From contig DVGZ01000042.1 of NCBI GenBank assembly GCA_018712435.1, positions 1-51,156 on the forward strand: a stretch of DNA of 51,156 nt, written 5' to 3'. Position numbers and translations under genes: made by a program. This DNA comes from Candidatus Caccousia avicola (lineage in GTDB: Bacteria; Bacillota; Clostridia; Oscillospirales; Acutalibacteraceae). Shown piece by piece: positions 35,576 to 42,437 of this stretch (positions within the stretch are counted from its first letter, which is position 1; each line of letters opens with the position of its first letter). The notes below the pieces were generated by a model. The model was not told the origin of the DNA. It saw only the letters and a list, made by a program, of their open reading frames with translations, and made no database searches.

Positions 35576-37198
35576 ATGCTTGACAAAACGAAAAAGGATT
35601 GGTGGAAATCTGCCGTTGTCTATCAAATTTATCCCAGAAGCTTTCAGGATACCACGGGCAGCGGCGTAGGCGATCTGAACGGAATCATCCGCCGCCTGGA
35701 TTACCTGGCGGAACTGGGGATCGATCTCATCTGGCTTTCGCCGGTGTTTGCCTCCCCGCAGGTGGATAACGGATATGATATTTCCGATTATCGGGATATC
35801 GATCCGCTGTTCGGCACGCTGGACGATATGCGCACGCTGATTCAGGAAGGAAAAAAGCGCGGCATTGGAATCATGATGGATCTGGTGCTCAACCACAGCT
35901 CGGATCAGCACCCGTGGTTTTTGAAGGCAAAGGCCGACAAGGAATCCCCGTATCACGATTACTATGTGTGGCGCGACGGCACGCCGGATCGGTATCCGAA
36001 CGGGATGCAGTCCGTGTTCGGCGGCCCGGCCTGGGAATGGGTGCCGGAACTGGGGCAGTATTATTTCCATCAGTTTGCCCCGCAGCAGCCGGATCTCAAC
36101 TGGGAAAATCCCGCTCTGCGCCGCGAGATTTACGACATGATTCTCTGGTGGATGGATCAGGGGGTGGAGGGCTTCCGTCTGGATGTGATTGACCAGATCG
36201 CCAAGGAACCGGATCGGGAGATCACCGGAAACGGCCCCCGCCTGCATGAGTTCCTGCGGGAGCTCAGCCGGGAGACCTTCCAGAAGGGCTGCCTGGTCAC
36301 GGTGGGCGAGGCATGGGGCGCGAACCTGGAGCGCGCCAAGCTGTACAGCGCTCCGGACGGCAGCGAGCTTTCCATGGTGTTCCAGTTTGAGCAGATGATG
36401 CTGGATCAGAAGCCGGGCGGTGAAAAATGGGATCTGTGCCCGCTGCCCTTTGTGAAGTTTAAGGAGAGCTTTGCCCGCTGGCAGGAGGGTCTGCACGGCT
36501 GCGGCTGGAACAGCCTGTTCCTCAACAACCACGATCTGCCCCGTGTGGTTTCGCGTTGGGGCAACGATGGGGAATACCGCGTGCAGTCGGCCAAGCTTCT
36601 GGGAACCATGCTGCACGGCATGCAGGGAACGCCCTACATTTATCAGGGCGAGGAGCTCGGCATGACAAACGTGCGGCTGCCGATCGAGCAGTACCGCGAT
36701 GTGGAGATTCTGAATTTTTACAAGCGGTGCCGGGAGGAAGGCCGTCCGGAAGAAGAAACCATGCGCTCCATCTACGCGAAGGGCCGCGACAACGCGCGCA
36801 CGCCCATGCAGTGGACCGCCGGGAAAAACGCCGGATTCACCGAGGGAACGCCATGGATTCCGGTGAACCCGAATCATACAACGATCAACGCTGAGGCGGC
36901 TCTGGCCGATCCGGATTCGGTGTTCCATTATTATCAGAAGCTGTTGAAGCTGCGCAAGGAGCTGCCTGTTTTTGCGCACGGAGACTTTACGCTGCTGGAG
37001 CCGGAGCATCCGAAGCTGTTTGTCTACCGCCGCTCTTATCAGGGAAAGAATCTTCTGGTGGTGTGCAATTTCAGCGACGAGGAAACCGCTTGGGAGCCGG
37101 GAGCGGAGTGGGAGAACGCCCGCACCCTGCTTGCCAATTATCCCCCGCACGCGGGAGCGCTGCGCCCGTGGGAAGCCAGGATGCTGTATTTGGAATAA
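35576..37198 (+). CDS. malL: GH13 alpha-glucosidase / oligo-1,6-glucosidase
   Basis: A 540-residue GH13_31-type enzyme starting WWKSAVVYQIYPRSFQDTTG. Catalytic residues are D203 (GFRLDVID), E245 (VGEAWG) and D320 (LNNHDLPR), with the conserved PWFLKAKADKESPYHDYYVW region. It splits isomaltose, maltose or dextrin ends; trehalose-6-phosphate hydrolase is a relative but no trehalose gene is nearby. GAAGGAGG precedes the ATG at 35576; the frame upstream is open but belongs to the HAD remnant region. Last gene of the maltodextrin locus, followed by a terminator. Confidence 0.9.
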   Translation: MLDKTKKDWWKSAVVYQIYPRSFQDTTGSGVGDLNGIIRRLDYLAELGIDLIWLSPVFASPQVDNGYDISDYRDIDPLFGTLDDMRTLIQEGKKRGIGIMMDLVLNHSSDQHPWFLKAKADKESPYHDYYVWRDGTPDRYPNGMQSVFGGPAWEWVPELGQYYFHQFAPQQPDLNWENPALRREIYDMILWWMDQGVEGFRLDVIDQIAKEPDREITGNGPRLHEFLRELSRETFQKGCLVTVGEAWGANLERAKLYSAPDGSELSMVFQFEQMMLDQKPGGEKWDLCPLPFVKFKESFARWQEGLHGCGWNSLFLNNHDLPRVVSRWGNDGEYRVQSAKLLGTMLHGMQGTPYIYQGEELGMTNVRLPIEQYRDVEILNFYKRCREEGRPEEETMRSIYAKGRDNARTPMQWTAGKNAGFTEGTPWIPVNPNHTTINAEAALADPDSVFHYYQKLLKLRKELPVFAHGDFTLLEPEHPKLFVYRRSYQGKNLLVVCNFSDEETAWEPGAEWENARTLLANYPPHAGALRPWEARMLYLE

Positions 37199-37205
37199 GA
37201 AAGAG

Positions 37206-37243
37206 AAGGCCTGCGATTCGTTTTGAAATCGCAGGCCTTTTGC
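37206..37243 (+). terminator. Intrinsic terminator of the maltodextrin locus
   Basis: AAGGCCTGCGATT (37206-37218) pairs perfectly with 37227-37239 around an 8-base loop, followed by a short T-run, 8 bases after the alpha-glucosidase stop. Confidence 0.85.
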
Positions 37244-37273
37244 GTGCTTGCACAGGAAATTTCCGCCGCCCCC

Positions 37274-37302
37274 TTGCGCCTTGTGAACGCCGCTGGTATA
37301 AT
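37274..37302 (+). promoter_or_regulatory. Promoter of the sensory-hydrogenase gene set
   Basis: TTGCGC (37274-37279), 17-base spacer, TATAAT (37297-37302), with an AT-rich leader of about 70 bases before the first DRTGG gene. A second TATAAA-like box is near 37338. Confidence 0.5.
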
Positions 37303-37379
37303 AGATCCAATCATTTTCTATAGTTTTCAGATGGAATTTTATAAAATTTAAGAGAATCTGTAAAACGGGAGGAACCAGT

Positions 37380-37730
37380 ATGACGGTACATGAGGTTGTA
37401 CGCATTCTGAACGCCAAGGTTCTGGTCGAAGGGGATATGGAGACGGAGATCAAAACGGCCTGCGGCAGCGATATGATGAGCGACGTGCTGGCGTTTGTCA
37501 AGGACCAGGCGCTGCTCCTGACGGGTCTGTGCAACCCGCAGGTGATCCGCACGGCGGAGATGATGGACATGCGCTGTGTGGTGTTTGTCCGCGGGAAGGA
37601 GATTGACGAAGCCATTCTGGATCTGGCCCGTTCGCGCGATATCATCGTGCTGAAAACCGATTACCGGATGTTTACCGCCTGCGGCTTGCTGTTTTCCGGA
37701 GGTCTGCGCGGGGAGTGTGAGGAGAAATGA
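37380..37730 (+). CDS. DRTGG-domain protein (sensory hydrogenase neighbourhood)
   Basis: A 116-residue soluble protein. After a short N-terminal segment (HEVVRILNAKVLVEGD) it has the DRTGG fold seen between CBS domains and in HPr kinase-like or phosphotransacetylase proteins: LLLTGLCNPQVIRTAEMMDM, CVVFVRGKEI, DIIVLKTDYRMFTACGLLF. The biochemical role of this stand-alone form is unknown. GGGAGG precedes the ATG at 37380. It overlaps the next gene by ATGA and has a diverged paralogue at 39488-39826. It belongs to a five-gene overlapping set with an [FeFe]-hydrogenase-like sensor. Confidence 0.85.
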   Translation: MTVHEVVRILNAKVLVEGDMETEIKTACGSDMMSDVLAFVKDQALLLTGLCNPQVIRTAEMMDMRCVVFVRGKEIDEAILDLARSRDIIVLKTDYRMFTACGLLFSGGLRGECEEK

Positions 37731-38146
37731 ACACTCTGACTTTGCGGTATGAGGTGCCGGGAGACGATTTCACCCGCGCGGGGGAGGCTTCCAGCGACGT
37801 CAAGCGCAAGCTCAAACAGCTTGGCTATAATCCTGAAGCGATCCGCAAGGTGGCCATCGCCATGTATGAAGGGGAAATCAATATGGTCATTCACGCGGGC
37901 GGCGGCGAGGCCGTGGTGGATGTGGATCCGAAGCAGGTGCAGATTGTCCTGCGGGACCACGGCCCCGGTATCCCGGACGTGGAAAAGGCCATGCAGGAGG
38001 GGTGGAGCACCGCCCCGGACAACGTGCGCAATCTTGGCTTCGGCGCAGGCATGGGATTGCCGAATATGAAAAAATATACCGACGAGCTCCGCATCGACAC
38101 CAAAGTGGGAGAGGGAACCACCCTTTTCATGAAGGTGTACGCCTGA
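37727..38146 (+). CDS. RsbW/SpoIIAB-like ATP-binding protein (anti-sigma kinase fold)
   Basis: A 139-residue single-domain HATPase_c protein. N box IAMYEGEINMVIHAG (E, N and H as in RsbW/SpoIIAB), G1 box RDHGPGIPDVEKAM, G2 box GFGAGMGLPNMKKYTDEL. In the Bacillus relatives such proteins phosphorylate an anti-anti-sigma serine and bind a sigma factor, but neither partner gene is nearby. Here it may be the output or kinase module of the hydrogenase-like sensor encoded next. Starts within the stop of the DRTGG gene. Confidence 0.87.
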   Translation: MNTLTLRYEVPGDDFTRAGEASSDVKRKLKQLGYNPEAIRKVAIAMYEGEINMVIHAGGGEAVVDVDPKQVQIVLRDHGPGIPDVEKAMQEGWSTAPDNVRNLGFGAGMGLPNMKKYTDELRIDTKVGEGTTLFMKVYA

Positions 38147-38180
38147 GCGCGACGGAGCCGCAGAGAGGGGGATCCTCAGC

Positions 38181-39491
38181 TTGGATCGCTTTTTTCATTC
38201 GGTGACGCTCGACAGCGGGAAATGTATGGGCTGCACCAACTGCATCAAGCGCTGCCCGACGGAGGCCATCCGTGTGCGGGACGGCAAGGCATGCATCATC
38301 TCGGAGCGCTGCATCGACTGCGGCGAGTGCATCCGCGTCTGTCCGCATCATGCCAAGCGGGCGCAGTATGATTCACTGTCTGCCCTGGACGGATTCGAAT
38401 ATAAAATCGCGCTGCCCGCGCCCACGCTCTATGGGCAGTTCAACCATCTCGACGACATCGACATCGTTTTGACCGGTCTCAAACGGCTGGGCTTTGACGA
38501 TGTGTTTGAGGTGGCCCGCGCGGCGGAGCTTGTCTCCGAAGCGACGCGCCGGATGATGCGCGAGGGGAAGCTGCGGCTTCCGGTGATCAGCTCGGCCTGT
38601 CCGGCGGTGGTGCGGCTGATCCGTGTGCGGTTCCCCGATTTGTGCAGCCATGTGCTGCCCCTGGGTTCCCCGATGGAATTCGCGGCGCGTCTGGCCAAGG
38701 ACGAGGCCGAAAAGCGCACCGGGCTTCCCCGCGAAAAGATCGGCGCGTTCTTTCTCACGCCCTGTCCGGCGAAGGTGACGGACGTGCGCGTCCCGGTGAA
38801 CTTTGAGCGTTCCGAGGTGGATGGCGCCATTGCGATCAGCGAGATTTTCCCGAAGCTGACGGAGAAGATGGAGCATCTGGATCAAACGGAGCCGCTGCAG
38901 GGGGCCGGTGTGATTGGCGTAAGCTGGGCTTCCAGCGGGGGTGAAAGCGCCGCTCTGCTGAACGATAAATATCTCGCGGCCGACGGCATTGAAAACGTGA
39001 TCCGCGTGTTGGAGGAGCTGGAGGACGAGCGGATCCGCGAGCTGGAATTCATTGAGCTGAACGCCTGCGCGGGCGGCTGTGTCGGCGGCGTGCTGACCGT
39101 GGAAAACGCCTATGTGGCAAAGGCGCGGCTGCAAAGACTCCGGCGGTACCTCCCCGTTTCCCGGAACCATCTGGAGCAGGAGGTGCGGGACGCGCTGCAC
39201 TGGCAGACGGATTTGGAATTTGCTCCCGTGCTCAAACTGTCCGATGATATGGAGCAGGCCTTGCAGATGATGTCCGATATCGATCGGATCTGCGGCAGCT
39301 TCCCCGGACTGGACTGCGGCTCCTGCGGCGCGCCCTCGTGCCGCTCGCTGGCGGAGGACGTGGTGAAGGGAGAAGCCAAGGAAAGCGACTGCATCTTTGT
39401 GCTGCGGGAGGAAATCCGAAGCATGGCGGACGCGCTGGGCGCGATGGGCGGTCATGCGTCGGGAGAGAAAGGAAGGGAGGTCCTGAAATGA
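38181..39491 (+). CDS. Sensory [FeFe]-hydrogenase-like protein (HydS, group C type)
   Basis: A 436-residue protein. N-terminal 2[4Fe-4S] ferredoxin domain (C15, C18, C21, C25 and C44, C47, C50, C54), then the H-cluster domain with altered signatures: L1 SSACPAVV, L2 LTPCPAKV, L3 NACAGGCVGG. The last segment, CGSFPGLDCGSCGAPSCRSL (then a C about 15 residues on), is a further 4Fe-4S domain. This is the pattern of putative H2-sensing group C enzymes, but the PAS domain common in them is missing. TTG start at 38181 after AGAGGGGG. The L1 position that relays protons in catalytic enzymes is Ala, as in other sensory forms. Overlaps the next DRTGG gene by ATGA. Confidence 0.88.
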   Translation: MDRFFHSVTLDSGKCMGCTNCIKRCPTEAIRVRDGKACIISERCIDCGECIRVCPHHAKRAQYDSLSALDGFEYKIALPAPTLYGQFNHLDDIDIVLTGLKRLGFDDVFEVARAAELVSEATRRMMREGKLRLPVISSACPAVVRLIRVRFPDLCSHVLPLGSPMEFAARLAKDEAEKRTGLPREKIGAFFLTPCPAKVTDVRVPVNFERSEVDGAIAISEIFPKLTEKMEHLDQTEPLQGAGVIGVSWASSGGESAALLNDKYLAADGIENVIRVLEELEDERIRELEFIELNACAGGCVGGVLTVENAYVAKARLQRLRRYLPVSRNHLEQEVRDALHWQTDLEFAPVLKLSDDMEQALQMMSDIDRICGSFPGLDCGSCGAPSCRSLAEDVVKGEAKESDCIFVLREEIRSMADALGAMGGHASGEKGREVLK

Positions 39492-39826
39492 CGGTGCGGG
39501 AGCTGGCGGAACGGTTGGGCGCGGAGGTTCTGGTGGAGGGCGATCTGTCGCGGGAAGTGCAAACGGGATACGCGGGCGATCTGCTCAGCTGGGTGATGGC
39601 GCGCCTGCCCGAGGGCGCGGTCTGGATGACGGTGATGGGAAACCTGAATGCGATCGCGGTCTGTTCGCTCAAAGACGGGGCCTGCATTCTTCTCACGGAG
39701 GACGCGCCGCTGGACGAGAACGCGAAGCAGCGGGCCGGGATGGAGGAGATCCCCGTGCTGCGGGTGGCGGACGGCAGCTACCGCACATCCCTCCGCGTGG
39801 CGGATTTGCTGGGAGAAACGCCGTGA
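39488..39826 (+). CDS. DRTGG-domain protein, second copy
   Basis: A 112-residue paralogue of the protein at 37380-37730. The N termini share MTVxE, then a VLVEGD motif, and both keep the short DRTGG-like fold (AVWMTVMGNLNAIAVCSL, EDAPLDENAKQ, IPVLRVADGSYRTSL). It is co-translated with the hydrogenase-like sensor before it and the PHP protein after it (ATGA and GTGA overlaps). Two diverged copies flanking one sensor suggest a heterodimer or two partner-binding sites. Function unproven. Confidence 0.82.
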   Translation: MTVRELAERLGAEVLVEGDLSREVQTGYAGDLLSWVMARLPEGAVWMTVMGNLNAIAVCSLKDGACILLTEDAPLDENAKQRAGMEEIPVLRVADGSYRTSLRVADLLGETP

Positions 39827-40593
39827 AAGTGTTCTACGATCTGCATCTGCATTCCTGCCTGTCCCCGTGCGGCAGCGATGACATGACGCCGAACAATCTC
39901 GTGAATATGGCGGCGCTGCTGGGGTACCAGCTGATCGCCGTCACCGACCACAATGCCTGCGGAAATGCCGGAGCCGCCATGGAGGCGGGGCGCGCCGCGG
40001 GCCTTGTTGTTGTGCCGGGAATGGAGCTGTGCACCGCCGAGGAGGCGCATGTGGTCTGTCTGTTTCCCACGCTGGAGGCGGCGGAAGCGTTTGAAGCTTT
40101 TGTGAAGGAAAACAGCCCGCCGCTGCGAAACCGCCCGGATATTTTTGGCCGTCAGTTTCTTCTGGACAGCCGCGACGAGGTGGTGGGCGAGGAAGATCGC
40201 ATGCTGATCGCCGCCTCCCTTGTCACCGCCGAGGAAGCCGCGAAAAAGGCGAGGGCGCTGGGAGGAACGGCTTTCCCGGCACATGTGGACTGCGATTCCT
40301 ACAGCCTGATTGCGAGCCTGGGAGCGATTCCGCCGGAGCCGGATTTCCGCACGGCGGAGATCAGCCCGCAGGGAGATCCGCGCGCCCTTTTGCGCACCAA
40401 TCCGGAGCTTGCGGGAAAGCTGCTGCTGATGGATTCGGATGCCCATTATCTGGAAAATATGCCCGATCCTGCGGCATGGCTGGACCTTCCGGAGAACACG
40501 CCGCAGGCTCTGGTCGCTGTTTTGAATGGGGAATTATCGGTGCGCTGGTATCATCCCGGCTGGGGAGAAGCCGCCTGCGGCGGCGCTGATTGA
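39823..40593 (+). CDS. PHP-domain phosphoesterase
   Basis: A 256-residue PHP-domain protein. Metal-binding motifs: DLHLHSCLSPCGSDD (HxH), VTDHNACGN, PGMELCTAEEAHVV, AHVDCDS and LMDSDAHYLEN. PHP enzymes remove phosphate from nucleotides, histidinol phosphate or phosphoproteins. The target is unknown here. GTG start at 39823 overlapping the previous stop (GTGA). This is the last gene of the sensor set, and a 412-base AT-rich gap with the hydrogenase promoter follows. It could be the phosphatase partner of the ATPase at 37727 (inference). Confidence 0.87.
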   Translation: MKVFYDLHLHSCLSPCGSDDMTPNNLVNMAALLGYQLIAVTDHNACGNAGAAMEAGRAAGLVVVPGMELCTAEEAHVVCLFPTLEAAEAFEAFVKENSPPLRNRPDIFGRQFLLDSRDEVVGEEDRMLIAASLVTAEEAAKKARALGGTAFPAHVDCDSYSLIASLGAIPPEPDFRTAEISPQGDPRALLRTNPELAGKLLLMDSDAHYLENMPDPAAWLDLPENTPQALVAVLNGELSVRWYHPGWGEAACGGAD

Positions 40594-40661
40594 CGCGCGG
40601 ACGGAGAAAATAAACGATTTCTTTTTTGATTGAGGAGAAAAACTAGATAGAATACCGTTTA

Positions 40662-40679
40662 TTGATATATTTTTAACAA
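40662..40679. promoter_or_regulatory. Second, weaker Rex-like site
   Basis: TTGATAT-ATTT-TTAACAA matches the clostridial Rex consensus TTGTTAA-N4-TTAACAA at 12 of 14 defined positions. Lies about 150 bases upstream of the stronger site. Confidence 0.35.
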
Positions 40680-40810
40680 GAAGAATTTTTGCTTTTTTGT
40701 TCCACTCGCAAGAAAAAAGCCTTGATTTTATAAAATGAGCGATTTTTTTCGTTAAAGTGCGAAAAAAGGAAAATTTTGTATTATCTGATACAAAATCGAA
40801 ATTTTCTGAA

Positions 40811-40828
40811 TCGTTAATATTTTAACAA
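40811..40828. promoter_or_regulatory. Rex (NADH-sensing repressor) operator of the hydrogenase operon
   Basis: TCGTTAA-TATT-TTAACAA matches the clostridial Rex consensus TTGTTAA-N4-TTAACAA at 13 of 14 defined positions. Rex represses fermentation and hydrogenase genes when NAD+ is high. It lies 59 bases upstream of the extended -10 box, i.e. just upstream of the core promoter rather than over it. Confidence 0.7.
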
Positions 40829-40886
40829 TTTGAGCGATTTATTTTAGCGAAAACTACAGAAAGTTCTGGATTTTACAGAAACGTTA

Positions 40887-40895
40887 TGTTATACT
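40887..40895 (+). promoter_or_regulatory. Extended -10 promoter of the hydrogenase operon
   Basis: TGTTATACT (TG-N-TATACT) about 110 bases upstream of hydC, without a good -35 box at 17 bases. Confidence 0.5.
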
Positions 40896-41005
40896 GTACC
40901 ATGTAAAATGAGTCGGAATGTGGCTGTTTACCCCAAAATGGCGCCGCGATTCCGTTTTACGAAATTCGCAACACCAGCTTTGCAAAAATCTAGGGAGGAA
41001 AGAGA

Positions 41006-41512
41006 ATGCAGAAACGTATCAGCAACCTGCCCTTCAGCGGTACGCCGGAGCAGGAAGAAAAACTGAATGCGATTATTGCCCGTCACAAGGATGAGCGCGG
41101 GGCGATCATGCCCTGCCTGCAGGAAGCCCAGGAGGTTTACGGCTATCTTCCGGTGGAGGTGCAGACCATGATCGCGCGCGGCCTGGGGGTGTCGCTGGAG
41201 GAAGTGTTCGGTGTGTCGACCTTCTATTCCCAGTTTTCCCTCACGCCGAAGGGCAAGTACAATATTTCCGTCTGCCTGGGAACGGCCTGCTACGTCAAGG
41301 GCGCGGCGAACGTGCTTGACGCCATCACCAAGAATCTCGGCATTCAGCCGGAGGAGTGCACGGCGGACGGCATGTTTTCCCTGACGGCCTGCCGCTGCAT
41401 CGGGGCCTGCGGTCTCGCACCGGTTATGACGATCAACGACGAGGTGTACGGCCGTCTGGTGCCGGAGGATATCGACGGTATCCTGGAAAAGTACAAGAGC
41501 GGCGATGCGTGA
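41006..41512 (+). CDS. hydC: NADH-dependent bifurcating hydrogenase subunit HydC (NuoE-like, 2Fe-2S)
   Basis: A 168-residue thioredoxin-like 2Fe-2S protein of the NuoE family: helical N terminus (LPFSGTPEQEEKLNAII, PCLQEAQEVYGYLP, GVSTFYSQF), cluster ligands in CLGTACYVKGA and CRCIGACG. In trimeric HydABC it passes electrons between the flavin subunit and the hydrogenase. GGGAGG precedes the ATG. First gene of the operon downstream of the Rex site; it overlaps the next gene by 8 bases. Confidence 0.92.
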   Translation: MQKRISNLPFSGTPEQEEKLNAIIARHKDERGAIMPCLQEAQEVYGYLPVEVQTMIARGLGVSLEEVFGVSTFYSQFSLTPKGKYNISVCLGTACYVKGAANVLDAITKNLGIQPEECTADGMFSLTACRCIGACGLAPVMTINDEVYGRLVPEDIDGILEKYKSGDA

Positions 41513-42059
41513 GCTGGCGCTCAATGTGATGGACGTCGCTCAGAATTCCATCACAGCGGGCGCGTCTCTTGTGCGCTTGACCGTGCAGGAGGATTCCGCC
41601 GCCGATCGGCTTTCCATTACACTGGAGGATAACGGCTGCGGTATGACGCAGGAGCAGGTAAAAAGCGTGATTGACCCGTTTTACACCACCCGAACCACGC
41701 GCAAGGTGGGGCTGGGGGTTCCCCTCTTCAAGATGGAGGCGGAAATGACGGGAGGCAGCTTTTCGATTCGTTCTCAAAAAGGGGAGGGGACGGTTTTGAC
41801 GGCGCAGTTTGTACCGTCGCATGTCGATATGATCCCGCTGGGGGACATTTCCGGCACGGTGCGGCTGCTCATTACCTGCAACCCGCAGCTTGATTTTGTA
41901 TACCGGCGGATCCGGGACGGCAGGGAGTTTGTCCTGGACACCAGGGAGCTCCGGCAGGTACTGGGGGAGGTTCCCCTGAGCGCCCCGGAGGTTTCCGAGT
42001 GGATCGCCGGTTTTCTGGAGGAACAGACAGCAGAACTATTAAGGGAGGAAATAGAATGA
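41505..42059 (+). CDS. Orphan histidine-kinase-like ATPase protein
   Basis: A 184-residue protein with a HATPase_c domain in the first 110 residues: N box ALNVMDVAQNSITAGAS, G1 LEDNGCGMTQEQV, then TTRTTRKVGLGVPLFKMEAE. The last 70 residues are not recognised. There is no dimerisation/phosphoacceptor domain, sensor or membrane segment. This gene is a regular companion of clostridial hydABC operons and probably has a regulatory role. It lies between hydC and the 2Fe-2S protein, overlapping both, so it is made with the hydrogenase. Confidence 0.82.
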   Translation: MRELALNVMDVAQNSITAGASLVRLTVQEDSAADRLSITLEDNGCGMTQEQVKSVIDPFYTTRTTRKVGLGVPLFKMEAEMTGGSFSIRSQKGEGTVLTAQFVPSHVDMIPLGDISGTVRLLITCNPQLDFVYRRIRDGREFVLDTRELRQVLGEVPLSAPEVSEWIAGFLEEQTAELLREEIE

Positions 42060-42424
42060 AGTCTTTAGCTGAGCTTCAGGCCATCCGCGACAAGGCACGC
42101 GCGCAGGTGGGGCTGCGCGCTGAGAGCGGAGCATCCGTCCGCGTACAGGTCGGCATGGCCACCTGCGGGATCGCCGCCGGCGCCCGCCCGGTGCTCAACG
42201 CCTTTGTGGAAGAGGTCGCCAAGCGCGGCCTTCAGGATATTATGGTCACGCAGACGGGCTGCATCGGCATCTGCCAGTATGAGCCCGTGGTGGAAGTGAT
42301 CGAGGGAGACAAGAAAACAACCTATGTCAAAATGACCGCTGAAAAGGCCGTCCGCGTGGTGAACGATCACCTGGTCAACGGCAATGTGGTGTCCGAGTAC
42401 ACCATCGGCGCGAATACACAGTAA
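42056..42424 (+). CDS. Thioredoxin-like 2Fe-2S ferredoxin (NuoF N-terminal-like)
   Basis: A 122-residue protein with a single thioredoxin-like 2Fe-2S domain: GMATCGIAAGARPV and QTGCIGICQYEPVVEV supply the cysteines. It resembles the N-terminal domain of the next gene product (HydB), so it is a stand-alone copy of that module. Likely an extra electron carrier of the hydrogenase complex. GGGAGG precedes the ATG, whose first bases overlap the ATPase stop. Confidence 0.87.
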   Translation: MKSLAELQAIRDKARAQVGLRAESGASVRVQVGMATCGIAAGARPVLNAFVEEVAKRGLQDIMVTQTGCIGICQYEPVVEVIEGDKKTTYVKMTAEKAVRVVNDHLVNGNVVSEYTIGANTQ

Positions 42425-42437
42425 GGAGGCGGCTGCA

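Larger units (their letters stand above)
40594..41005 (+). other. AT-rich promoter region of the bifurcating hydrogenase operon
   Basis: 412 bases without a gene and far more AT-rich than the coding DNA on both sides. It contains two Rex-like operator sites (40662-40679 and 40811-40828), an extended -10 promoter (40887-40895) and a leader of about 100 bases. No clear terminator of the upstream set was found; a weak repeat around TCGTTAAAGTGCGAAA (40749-40764) is not convincing. Confidence 0.5.

Noticed and set aside
40594-41005. Small genes in the AT-rich gap before hydC
   Set aside because: Open frames are very short without ribosome sites. The region is better explained as promoter and operator DNA.
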